From Planctomycetaceae bacterium (GTDB lineage: Bacteria > Planctomycetota > Planctomycetia > Planctomycetales > Planctomycetaceae), in NCBI GenBank assembly GCA_009691905.1, contig SIAF01000010.1:1-35398 (forward strand): a stretch of 35,398 bases of DNA, in the 5' to 3' direction. Position numbers and translations under genes: made by a program. Below the pieces are notes generated by a model. The model had not been told where the DNA came from. It was given only the letters and a program-made list of their open reading frames with translations, and made no database searches. Shown here in pieces: positions 26,697 through 35,398 of this stretch; within the stretch, counting starts at the first letter, position 1; the number at the start of each line of letters is the position of its first letter.

Positions 26697-27200
26697 TCAG
26701 CGACGATGCACCTTTGGCACCGAAATGTCTCTTTGTTGCGCGATGAACTTGAGAAAGCCCAGTCCCAGGAACCATTGGATGGCTGACGCCAACAGGTACA
26801 GGCGGTGGACGGAGTAGAACCGGCCATGGTCGACGACCGCCTCCATCCCCGGCTCGAGCATCGTGCTCAACCGGCCGTGGATGATGAACAGCGTGATCTG
26901 GCACACAACGAACAGGAACCATGCCGCCCAGAGGATCCGCGTTGCAGATCGCAGAAGCTCGACAAACAGCAGGACGGCCACGACCACGCCGATCAGATTC
27001 AAAGTCTGCGTGACGCGCTGGGTCACCAAACCCTGTGCCAGGCTACCCAATTGCTCCGTGCCTTCGGGAATCACAACCAGTCCGTAGAACGTCAATCCGC
27101 CCCACCATCCCGCGAGCGCCACAAACAGCACGAACCTCGGCCACTCGACAAACCAACTGTTGTGAGTGCCGGAACCACCGCAGTTTCGTCGCCACGCCAA
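26697..27200 (-). CDS. Small membrane protein (DUF4149-like), ~4 TM
   Basis: WPRFVLFVALAGWWGGLTFYGLVVIPEG, LIGVVVAVLLFVELL, ILWAAWFLFVVCQITLFIIHGRLS; exact start uncertain. Confidence 0.7.
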   Translation of the reverse strand: MAWRRNCGGSGTHNSWFVEWPRFVLFVALAGWWGGLTFYGLVVIPEGTEQLGSLAQGLVTQRVTQTLNLIGVVVAVLLFVELLRSATRILWAAWFLFVVCQITLFIIHGRLSTMLEPGMEAVVDHGRFYSVHRLYLLASAIQWFLGLGFLKFIAQQRDISVPKVHRR

Positions 27201-27337
27201 AATGCTGCTCGTCAGTCCACGTCAAAGTGAAACCTCGCTGCATGCGAATTCTCCTTGTGGCTTGATCATACGACACGCGCCGGCATGTTTGTAACGGTGC
27301 TGCACGCATTTTGCATTTGAGAGGTTCGTTAGAAAAA

Positions 27338-27356
27338 CGGCGGCTGGAAGCCGCCG
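27338..27356. repeat. Hairpin CGGCGGCT-GGA-AGCCGCCG
   Basis: Perfect 8-bp stem, intergenic. Confidence 0.7.
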
Positions 27357-27524
27357 CTATGGGGCGCTTCCTTAATCGAGTCGGGGCGAGTAGACTTTTC
27401 CCAGCGGCCGCAGCAGGCGGCCCACGGTGCGCGTGAAGGGTTGAACCTGCCTGCCTTCTCGTTTCTCTTGACCTTCTTTCGCCCGTGCGGCGCGCACACC
27501 GGGCTTTGTAAAGGAAGGTGTCTC

Positions 27525-28721
27525 ATGTCTGCGTTTTTGCCGCTGCGCGCGAATGTCGAATGGCTCAAAAAAGCCGCCAAAGATCGTCTGGCGGCGTTGC
27601 GTGCCGATCAGCCGACGGCCGAGCTGAACCAGGCGCAACTGCTGATCGCGCAGGAATACGGGTTTTCGAGCTGGAAGTCGCTGATCGCGCACGTCGAAGA
27701 GGTCCGCGAAACGCTGCGCTCGCTGATCCCGCCGGATCGGGACGACGCGGCCGACAGCACGCCGATTTCTCCCGACGATGCCGACCTGGCCGCGATGTTT
27801 GCGGCCATCGACGCGGGAGACCTCGCGACAGTGACGCATTGGCTCGGTCGTCGGCCGGGTCTGGCCAAAGCGCACGGGCCCGACGGGCAAACTCCCCTTC
27901 ACGCTGCCGCGCGGTGCAACGACCCGCGCCTGGCGGTCTATCTGCTGGCGTATGGTGCCGATCCGTATGCAAAGTTCGGCGAGTCGGCGCACACGGCACT
28001 CTCGTGGGGGGTCACCTGCAACTCGCACGAATTTGTCTCGACCCTGGTGCGGCTGGGAGCCAGGCTCGACTTGTTCACGGCCGCCGGTCTGGGATCGGTC
28101 GCCGATCTCGCCGTGTTCTTTGACGAAACCGGGGCGCTGCGTCCGGGAGCGGTCAGGAGCGGCAGTTCGCGTTTTGGTCGCGATGGCGCGCGATTGCCCT
28201 GTCCGCCGAACGAGCCGGTCGAGCAAATCTCCGATGCGCTGTGCATGGCGAGCCGAAACGGACATGCTGATGCCGTCCGATTCCTGTTGACGAAACAACC
28301 CGACCTGACATTCTGTTCGTATCTGGGGGGGACCGCGCTGCATTGGGCCTACTTCGGCGGATCGTCGGCCGTGATCGAAATGCTATTGAGCCGCGGTACC
28401 GATCCCACCGCACGAGACGACGAGTTGGGCTGCACGCCGCGGGCGTTCGGGATCTGTGCTCCGGCCAACTGGGGCTTTTTGTGGCTGGTTCGGGCGCGGC
28501 TGGATGCCGATGCCGATCTTGCGAATTTCATGGATGGCCGGACAAGCGCGCTGCACGAGGCGGCTCGCGGAGGGCACGTCGAGGTGATTCAGCTCTTGTT
28601 GGAGCGCGGCGCCGACCCGAAGCTGTGCGACGGCGACGGCAAACTGCCGCAGGAGATCGCTGCCGAGCGAAACTACCCGAACGCGGCCCTGGTGCTCCAC
28701 GGGGCGGTGCCGCGGCCTTGA
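27525..28721 (+). CDS. Ankyrin repeat protein
   Basis: AAGGAAGG RBS upstream of ATG at 27525; DGQTPLHAAARCNDPRLAVYLLAYGADP, TALHWAYFGGSSAVIEMLLSRGTDPTARD, SALHEAARGGHVEVIQLLLERGADPKLCDGDG. Confidence 0.9.
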   Translation: MSAFLPLRANVEWLKKAAKDRLAALRADQPTAELNQAQLLIAQEYGFSSWKSLIAHVEEVRETLRSLIPPDRDDAADSTPISPDDADLAAMFAAIDAGDLATVTHWLGRRPGLAKAHGPDGQTPLHAAARCNDPRLAVYLLAYGADPYAKFGESAHTALSWGVTCNSHEFVSTLVRLGARLDLFTAAGLGSVADLAVFFDETGALRPGAVRSGSSRFGRDGARLPCPPNEPVEQISDALCMASRNGHADAVRFLLTKQPDLTFCSYLGGTALHWAYFGGSSAVIEMLLSRGTDPTARDDELGCTPRAFGICAPANWGFLWLVRARLDADADLANFMDGRTSALHEAARGGHVEVIQLLLERGADPKLCDGDGKLPQEIAAERNYPNAALVLHGAVPRP

Positions 28722-28839
28722 TGCAGCGAATTCACGGAGTCGGTGTTCTCGCAACGGCCTGTGCCGCCGCATCGCTGAGGGAGTGTCGATTCACAGGCCA
28801 GAATTGAGCGACTTGCTCCGAAACATTTGAGTAGTCCGC

Positions 28840-31086
28840 GTGTTTATTACGACAGCACACCGTGGCGTAGGTCAGGCTGTGATCGGAACTTGCGTGGCGC
28901 TTCGAATGATCACAAACCGAATTCGCGGCTGGCTGGCAAGACGCCCAACGCGCGAGAAGTCGGGCCGCGGCGTCACGCCGGCCCGGTCGCGGGCCGTCGA
29001 TGCGCTGCACGTGTTCGTCCTGGTCAGTTTCGCGGTGGCGCAGCCGACCTATGACCGACTCGGCGAGCGAGCTTCGTTTATGATCGACAGCGGCATCACG
29101 CTGCAAACGGTGCTGGTTTGGATCGGGCTGGTGTCGCTGGCTCTCCCGGCAATGATCGTCCTGATCCAGAGGGCTGTGGCATTCCTGTCGGGGGCTTGCT
29201 GGGGGCCGCGAACTTACGAGGCCCTGCATGCGGTCGTCGTGTTTGGACTGCTGACGTTAATTGCCGCTTGCGGATGGACTCGCGTGAGTTTTCTGCCGGG
29301 CTTTTTTATCCTGGGGCTGGCGTTTGCCACGGCGACGGCAGCGACTTTGGTCTATTTCAAATGGCGGCGCGTGCGATCGGCGGTCACGCTGATGGCGATC
29401 GGAATCGTCGTGTTCCCGATAACGCTGATCTTTCACTCGTCATTCAGCGGGATGGTCTTCCCGCCGGAATTCGTTCGCATCCACGAGCGGCCCCAGGTTC
29501 CGGTCGTGCTCCTGGTGCTGGACGAGATTTGCGGCGCGTCGTTGATGACCCCCGATCGACAAATTGACGGCGGGAGATTTCCGAATTTTGCGCGGCTGGC
29601 TGAAGGGGCCACCTGGTTTCGCAACGCCACGACGGTGCATGACGAAACCTGGCAGGCGGTGCCGGCGATTCTTTCGGGAAAGCACCAGACGACCGGCGGG
29701 CCACCCGTGCCCGTCGATCTGCCGCTGAACCTGTTCAGCCTGCTGGTCTCCGGCGCACTCTACGATGTCGCTGCATTCGAGCCGGTTTCCAATCTCGCCC
29801 AAGATCGCCGCAACCGCAGCCTGATCGGGCCGAAATTGTGGGAGCAGACCCGCCTCCTGACTGATGCACTGGCGCGGGCATATCTGTTCGATGCGCTGCC
29901 CCTCGAATATCACCGTCATCTGCCGCGACTCCCGAAATTGTGGTTCGGCTTGCGAGATTCGGTTCAGGTTGACCGGGCGCAGCATCGAGGCGTGATTCGC
30001 TACGGGTGGAGCGACAATCGCACGCAACAGTTCGAACACTTTCTGGAGTGCATCGACGAGACCAAGGCGCCGACCTTGTACTTCATACACGCGGTTGTTC
30101 CGCATGTGCCCTGGGTCTATTTGCCATCGGGCCGGCGTTACACAGCCGACGCCGACATCTGGAACCTGACGACCTTCAACTCGCACGATAATCTGTTTGA
30201 ATTCTGGGGTCAGGACGATCTGCTGGTCGCTCAGTGCGAGCAGCGCTACCTGATGCAGCTCGAGTATGTCGACCGGCTCATCGGCGACTTGATCTCGCGT
30301 CTGAAAAAAACCGGCCAGTACGACGGCTGCCTGTTGATCGTGGCAGGCGATCACGGCGTTTCGTTTCGAACGGGCCAGCCCCGGCGCGCGACCTCGCCTG
30401 AGAATCTGTCCGACATTCTGTCGGTTCCCCTATTCGTCAAACGCCCGTTTCAAACGGTTGGCGCGACCAGCGACCGCCCGGTCGAGTCGATCGACATTCT
30501 GCCCACAATCGTCGATGTGCTGGGCATCAAACTCTCTTCTGAGACCGAAGGCTGGTCGGTGTTCGACACCTCGCGTGCCGATCGCGAGCAGAAGACGATT
30601 TACCACGGAACGGTGAAAACGGTGGTCGACCCCGCGGCAATCGTCAACAGCGACGTGCCAAGTCGGATCCGCGAGCGGTTCGGCGATGCGTCGGACCCCG
30701 ACCGCTTTTTTGGCATCGGGCCGATTTCAGAACTCGTCGGTCGCCGTGTCGACAGCCTCGAAGTTGGTGACGAGCCGGGGGTCGAAATCGAGTTGCATTC
30801 CCAGGATGATGTGTCTGGTCAGCCGCTCGTGAAATGCTATTTCCAGGGATCGGTCCGATCGCCAAAGGTGACCGATCGGCCCGTGATTCTGGCGGTCGCC
30901 GTGAATGGCATCATCGGTGCGGTGACTCGCACGTATTTGCTGGAAGGGATCCGTGATCGCTGGGCGGCGATGGTTCCCGAGACATTATTGACGTCGGACG
31001 CCAACGAGATTCGATTCTACAGCGTCGACGGCGACGAGAAGGCATGGCGCCTGTCGCCTTGTGTGATGCGACCTTTGGTCAAGTAA
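28840..31086 (+). CDS. Membrane-anchored sulfatase/alkaline-phosphatase superfamily protein (LTA-synthase-like layout)
   Basis: N-terminal TM segments then VPVVLLVLDEICGASL, FPNFARLAEGATWFRNATTVHDETWQAVPAILSG, LLIVAGDHGVSF, VPLFVKRPFQ. Confidence 0.85.
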   Translation: MFITTAHRGVGQAVIGTCVALRMITNRIRGWLARRPTREKSGRGVTPARSRAVDALHVFVLVSFAVAQPTYDRLGERASFMIDSGITLQTVLVWIGLVSLALPAMIVLIQRAVAFLSGACWGPRTYEALHAVVVFGLLTLIAACGWTRVSFLPGFFILGLAFATATAATLVYFKWRRVRSAVTLMAIGIVVFPITLIFHSSFSGMVFPPEFVRIHERPQVPVVLLVLDEICGASLMTPDRQIDGGRFPNFARLAEGATWFRNATTVHDETWQAVPAILSGKHQTTGGPPVPVDLPLNLFSLLVSGALYDVAAFEPVSNLAQDRRNRSLIGPKLWEQTRLLTDALARAYLFDALPLEYHRHLPRLPKLWFGLRDSVQVDRAQHRGVIRYGWSDNRTQQFEHFLECIDETKAPTLYFIHAVVPHVPWVYLPSGRRYTADADIWNLTTFNSHDNLFEFWGQDDLLVAQCEQRYLMQLEYVDRLIGDLISRLKKTGQYDGCLLIVAGDHGVSFRTGQPRRATSPENLSDILSVPLFVKRPFQTVGATSDRPVESIDILPTIVDVLGIKLSSETEGWSVFDTSRADREQKTIYHGTVKTVVDPAAIVNSDVPSRIRERFGDASDPDRFFGIGPISELVGRRVDSLEVGDEPGVEIELHSQDDVSGQPLVKCYFQGSVRSPKVTDRPVILAVAVNGIIGAVTRTYLLEGIRDRWAAMVPETLLTSDANEIRFYSVDGDEKAWRLSPCVMRPLVK

Positions 31087-31258
31087 ACCCGAACAATTCT
31101 GCCGCTGCCTGAAGAGACCTCAGCCGGGACCGCGCGAACGGAACCGGGGCGCGGTGATTCCCAGTGACGTGTTTCGCAACCAGTGCCGCTCAGGGCGCGC
31201 GACCGCCACGGTGCGCCCCGCCGCGGCGGAACTGTGCAGCGCGACGGAACACCGGAGA

Positions 31259-32461
31259 CTATTCGCGAAGTGCGGCAACCGCCAGCCGTTGAAATTCGGC
31301 GCGGACGTCTGATCCATCGCCGTTGCCGAAATTCTGCCGCTGGATCAACAGCACAAAAATCATCTCGCGCTGCGGATCGATCCAGCCCTGCGTCCCGAAG
31401 GCGCCTCCGTGGCCGTAGCTGCCCCCCGAGAGCATTTCGGTCGAGCCTTGCGGCACTCGCACGAGGCAAAATCCCAGGCCCCAGCCGTTTCCCGGTGTGA
31501 AACCGGTTTCGAGTTCGCCGGTTTGAAGCGTCGTCATTTGCCCGACGGCGTCTGCCGAAAGCACCCGCTGACCGTTCAATTCGCCCTCGTTCAAAACCAT
31601 CTGATAAAACCGCACCAGGTCGAGCGCCGTCGAAAACAGGCCGCCCGAGGGGTTGGCAGTCGTATCGTCACTGATTTCGAACAACCAGTGGTTGCCCGGC
31701 TCGATTTCTTTCTTGTCGGCGGTGGGCTGATATAGACGCGCCAAGCGTTTCTGCTGTCGGCTCGTCGGGCGGAACGAGGTGTCTTTCATTTCAAGAGGCA
31801 TGAATATCTTCTCGGCGAGAAACTCGTCGAACGACATTCCGGATACCACCTCGACGACTCGGCCGGCAACGCTCAAGCCGGGACCGTATTGCCACTTCGA
31901 GCCTGGTTCGAAGGCCAGTTCCAATTGGGCGAGCTGCAGGGCGGTATTTCCCAGCGTCCCCACGTTACGCTGATCGCTGACCAGCCCGTTCGTGTGCCGC
32001 AGGCAATCGCGAATGGTGATCTCGCGAGCCGGCTTTGCCCCGCCCGCCAGTTTCGTCTCCCGAAATGCCGGAATGTACTTTGACACCGGGTCATCGAGCT
32101 TGAGCTTCCCCACATCCTGCAGAATCATGACGGCGGCGGCCGTGATCGGCTTGGTCATCGAGGCGATGGCAAATAGCGTGTCGGTGGTCATCTCGCGGGT
32201 GGCGGCGACATCGGCGTTTCCCACGGCGGACAGATGTACGACGCGTCCCTTGCGAGTGACGAGCGTGACCGAACCAGCCATTTGCTTCGCATCGACGAAC
32301 TCGCGCATCCGGTCATCAATGCGCGCAAGGGCCGCGGCATCCATTCCCGATTCGGCGGGATCAGTCACTACCCCCAGCCGATCATCGCGGTTCTGGGCCG
32401 CGGAAAATTGCGGGAACTGCGACAAAACCAACGCCAGGAAACAAGCAGAGCGAATCGACAT
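31259..32461 (-). CDS. Serine hydrolase, class C beta-lactamase-like
   Basis: FAIASMTKPITAAAVM (SxxK), YGPGLSVAGRVVEVVSG, GHGGAFGTQGWIDP; signal peptide at MSIRSACFLALVLSQF. Confidence 0.9.
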   Translation of the reverse strand: MSIRSACFLALVLSQFPQFSAAQNRDDRLGVVTDPAESGMDAAALARIDDRMREFVDAKQMAGSVTLVTRKGRVVHLSAVGNADVAATREMTTDTLFAIASMTKPITAAAVMILQDVGKLKLDDPVSKYIPAFRETKLAGGAKPAREITIRDCLRHTNGLVSDQRNVGTLGNTALQLAQLELAFEPGSKWQYGPGLSVAGRVVEVVSGMSFDEFLAEKIFMPLEMKDTSFRPTSRQQKRLARLYQPTADKKEIEPGNHWLFEISDDTTANPSGGLFSTALDLVRFYQMVLNEGELNGQRVLSADAVGQMTTLQTGELETGFTPGNGWGLGFCLVRVPQGSTEMLSGGSYGHGGAFGTQGWIDPQREMIFVLLIQRQNFGNGDGSDVRAEFQRLAVAALRE

Positions 32462-32518
32462 AGCGGTTCTCTCGGGGCGTGAAGGACGAAGGGAAACGAA
32501 ATTGACACGCAGAAATAG

Positions 32519-32591
32519 TTGAGCAGGCGAGCGGGGGGCGTGAGCCCCCTGAAGGATCACTTTGCATGCGGCGCCGCATCGTTTCCTTTGC
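32519..32591 (-). repeat. Dispersed ~73-bp repeat, copy 2
   Basis: Reverse complement gcaaaggaaacgatgcggcgccgcatgcaaagtgatccttcagggggctcacgccccccgctcgcctgctcaa. Confidence 0.9.
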
Positions 32592-32690
32592 CGGTCCGCT
32601 TAGTCGCTGATCGTAACATACAATGGCGTTTAAGTCAGACGGTCGTCCGTTTTTTTAGTCGCTTCAGTCGGGGCGCCTCCGGCGGTGACT

Positions 32691-34214
32691 TTACTGTTCC
32701 GATTTCGCATCCCGCGGGGCGAGGCAGAAATCGACGATTTCATTCGCATCGCCCTGCAGGGGAATCAACTCGGGTTTTCGGGCGGTGCGGCGCAGATGGC
32801 CGGCCAATTGCCGCGTGAACTCGGCGATGCGGGGGGCTTGCCCTGGCTGGTCGGCGAGGTTCGTCAACTCCTGCGGATCGGCCTCAAGGTCGTACAGGCG
32901 AACCGTTCGTCCCGGCAGGGGGCGACCGGTTGTATAACCGTCCTGACGCTCGCGCCGGCCGGTGCCGTAGATGAACTTCCACTTCTTGGTGCGAATCGCC
33001 GCCTCTTCGTTTTCGGAATACTCGATGAACACGGCGTCGCGATGCGTGGTCGCCGCGCCCAACAGCAGCGGTTTGAGCGAGCGCCCCTGCACCATCGCCG
33101 GGACCGGGACGCCGCAGAATTCGAGAACCGTTGGCGCGATGTCGATGAATTCGACCAGTTCCCCGCACACCGAACCGGGCGCAATGCGTCCGGGGCAGCT
33201 CACGACCAACGGCGCGCGAATCGCCTCGTCGAAACAGCAGTGTTTCTCGAACCGTCCGTGATGCCCCAACAGGTAGCCGTGGTCTCCGATGAACACAACC
33301 AGCGTGTGGTCGGCCTGGCCTGAGCGATCGAGGGCGTCGAGGACACGCCCCACGTTGGCGTCGAGGAATTCGACCGACGTGTGGTAGGCCGCGGCGATCC
33401 CCTGTTTCTGGCGGTCGGTCAAATCGCGGAAGATCGCCGGGATCTGCGGGTCGTCATCGGCTCCGATCGGAGGCACCGGAAATTCGTCGGCCCGGTGACG
33501 TCCGCGATACTCCACTGGAAAGTGAAACGGCGAATGGGGCTCGTAGAAACTGACCATGAGAAAAAAGGGCCGCGCGGCACCGGCCGCCCGGCCGCCGAGA
33601 AACTGCGCCGCCTGCTCGGCGAACCACGTGCCGGGAATGTCGGCCTCAACCGCGCCGTAAGGGAGCACCTGGCTGTTGAGCCAGACGCTCGCCGCATCAC
33701 GGAACGGTCGCCACGCAAGTTGCGTTTCGATCCCATCGGGCAGTGGGGCGGTACCGTGTTGCTTGAGCCAGGCCTGGTGGTCGGGCACATCGAGTCGGCG
33801 GTCGAACCCATGGGCCAGCGTGCTGTTGAAGTGCATCTTGCCGATGGCCGCGGTGTCGTAGCCGGCCGTCTTGAGCAGTTCGGCGAGCGTGGTTTCGTTT
33901 TCGGGCAGGGGGGTCGCGAGTTGCGTCACGCCGATTGTCCGCGGGTAACGGCCGGTCAAAAACGATTGCCGCGACGCCGTACAAACCGGCGAATTGCAGA
34001 ACGCCCGATCGAAGCGCCGGCCCCGTGCGGCAAGTCGATCGATATTCGGAGTCTTCGCGTGCTGGCCACCGAATGTCCCGCAGGCGTACGCCGCCAGATC
34101 GTCAGCGCAGATCCAGAGAACATTCACCGGCGGCGGTTCAGCACCTCGCGCCAAGGATGCGGCGAGCAAACACATCACTGCCAGCATCAACTTCGAATCC
34201 GTCAACCCCGCCAT
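32691..34214 (-). CDS. Sulfatase (iduronate-2-sulfatase-like), exported
   Basis: VNVLWICADDLAAYACGTFGGQHAKTPNIDRLA, NSPVCTASRQSFLTGRYP, GDHGYLLGHHGRFEKHCCFDEAIRAPLVV. Confidence 0.93.
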   Translation of the reverse strand: MAGLTDSKLMLAVMCLLAASLARGAEPPPVNVLWICADDLAAYACGTFGGQHAKTPNIDRLAARGRRFDRAFCNSPVCTASRQSFLTGRYPRTIGVTQLATPLPENETTLAELLKTAGYDTAAIGKMHFNSTLAHGFDRRLDVPDHQAWLKQHGTAPLPDGIETQLAWRPFRDAASVWLNSQVLPYGAVEADIPGTWFAEQAAQFLGGRAAGAARPFFLMVSFYEPHSPFHFPVEYRGRHRADEFPVPPIGADDDPQIPAIFRDLTDRQKQGIAAAYHTSVEFLDANVGRVLDALDRSGQADHTLVVFIGDHGYLLGHHGRFEKHCCFDEAIRAPLVVSCPGRIAPGSVCGELVEFIDIAPTVLEFCGVPVPAMVQGRSLKPLLLGAATTHRDAVFIEYSENEEAAIRTKKWKFIYGTGRRERQDGYTTGRPLPGRTVRLYDLEADPQELTNLADQPGQAPRIAEFTRQLAGHLRRTARKPELIPLQGDANEIVDFCLAPRDAKSEQ

Positions 34215-35300
34215 TTATTCGCCCACAAGTTTCAGCACGCGATCGTTGTACGTATCGGCAATGTACAAGGTTCCCTCGGCGCGGACGCACACGCCATGCG
34301 GGAAGTTGAGCTGAACCTGCCGGGCCGGCCCGCCGGCGCCGGCTGAACCCTTCTCTCCCGTGCCGGCAACGCGCGTGATTTTTCCCGACTGCGGGTCATA
34401 GCGCCGGATCAGGTGATTGTCGGTGTCGGCGATCACGACCCGTCCGTCGCGATCGATGCACAGGTGCTTGGGTCCGCTGAGCTGCGCCGATCGGGCATCG
34501 CCGTCATCGCCGGCGGCGCCCGACTCCCCGGTGCCGACGACCGTGCGGATGCGGCCCGTTTTGCCGACGACGCGCAGCGCATGGCCGCCGCGCTCGAGAA
34601 CATAGACATTCCCTTCACCATCGGCCGCGACGGCGCGGGGATCGACGAGCGGGCTCTTTCGTGCGTCGCTGCCATCGGCGGGAATTCCTTTCTCGCCATT
34701 GCCCGCCACAAGTTCGACGCGGCCCGAAGTCATGTCGATGACGCGCACGCGGCGGTTTTCGAGATCGGCGACAAACAGCTTCGAGCAGTCGGGGTTGAAG
34801 GCGATGCAATACACGCCATTGAACGTGGCCTTGAGCGCCGGCCCCCCGTCGCCGCTAAACCCTTTTGTTCCCGTACCGGCGAAGGTTGAGATGACGCCCG
34901 ATTTCGCATCGATCTTGCGGACGCGGTGGTTGAGCGTGTCGGCGATGTACAGGTCGCCGATGGGAGAAATCGCCAGGTTGTGCATGGCGTTGAACACGGC
35001 CTTGTTCGCCGGCCCGCCGTCACCGACATCGCCCCTGGTCCCATCGCCGGCAATGGTCGAGAAGACATCCTTCGTATCAATCTTGTGAACGTGTCCGCCT
35101 TCGAGCTCGACGACGAACAGGTTGCCGGCGCGGTCGAAGTCGAGTCCGAACGGCGAATGCAGTTTGGCCTCGGTCGCCGGCGCGCCATCGCCCCCGGTGC
35201 CACCTCCGGCAACGATGACCAGACGCTCGGCGTAGGTGTGAGATTGGCCGGCGAGAAACGCGACACCCAGCAACATTCCATATGCGATGCGAGAGACCAT
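34215..35300 (-). CDS. NHL repeat (six-bladed propeller) exported protein
   Basis: Repeated AGTGTKGFSGDGGPALKATFNGVYCIAFNPD-type NHL blades; signal MVSRIAYGMLLGVAFLAGQSHTYA; directly abuts the downstream sulfatase gene. Confidence 0.9.
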   Translation of the reverse strand: MVSRIAYGMLLGVAFLAGQSHTYAERLVIVAGGGTGGDGAPATEAKLHSPFGLDFDRAGNLFVVELEGGHVHKIDTKDVFSTIAGDGTRGDVGDGGPANKAVFNAMHNLAISPIGDLYIADTLNHRVRKIDAKSGVISTFAGTGTKGFSGDGGPALKATFNGVYCIAFNPDCSKLFVADLENRRVRVIDMTSGRVELVAGNGEKGIPADGSDARKSPLVDPRAVAADGEGNVYVLERGGHALRVVGKTGRIRTVVGTGESGAAGDDGDARSAQLSGPKHLCIDRDGRVVIADTDNHLIRRYDPQSGKITRVAGTGEKGSAGAGGPARQVQLNFPHGVCVRAEGTLYIADTYNDRVLKLVGE

Positions 35301-35349
35301 GCGTTGAATCCTTTGAAGAAAATCCCGCCGTCCGCCGCTAAGTGGTCCC

Positions 35350-35398
35350 GCAAAGGACGCTATGCGGCGCCGCATGCGAAGCGACCTTTCAGGGGGCT
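35350..35398 (+). repeat. Dispersed ~73-bp repeat, copy 3 (cut by window end)
   Basis: gcaaaggacgctatgcggcgccgcatgcgaagcgacctttcagggggct. Confidence 0.8.

Noticed and set aside
31191-31230. GC-rich palindrome region (GGGCGC...GCGCCC, CCGCCGCGGCGG) between convergent genes
   Set aside because: Could be a terminator, but short GC palindromes are expected at this base composition and there is no T-run.

Overview
GC-rich bacterial chromosomal window, most likely from a planctomycete (inferred from DUF1501, sulfatase, DUF1080, DUF1571 and NHL genes). I support 27 coding genes and one gene remnant. Housekeeping or metabolic genes include hemH, pepF, ada, trmB, a FabZ-like dehydratase, an ABC ATPase and an ATP-grasp protein. 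There are two sulfatases, a membrane-anchored sulfatase-superfamily protein and a class-C-beta-lactamase-like hydrolase. The accessory part (about 16.1-20.9 kb) holds a PIN toxin/antitoxin pair divergent from a DUF4062 + NB-ARC + TPR STAND protein with near-identical 126-bp TPR repeats. That block is bracketed by repeated hairpin motifs and short tandem arrays, making it a candidate conflict/defence locus. The most unusual non-coding signal is four unrelated-sequence loci (7-69, 16177-16229, 16510-16642, 26517-26588) that share one architecture. Each has two inverted half-units, each half-unit forms a perfect hairpin, and the two hairpins differ only (or nearly only) by paired, compensatory base changes. 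Other signals are a ~73-bp dispersed repeat in three copies, a four-helix-bundle gene bracketed by 7-bp GTACT-type arrays, a truncated TIM-barrel gene fused to a TGATG junction, and a HAD-fold protein that appears to have lost all catalytic motifs. All calls come from reading the sequence and supplied ORFs; no database search was run.
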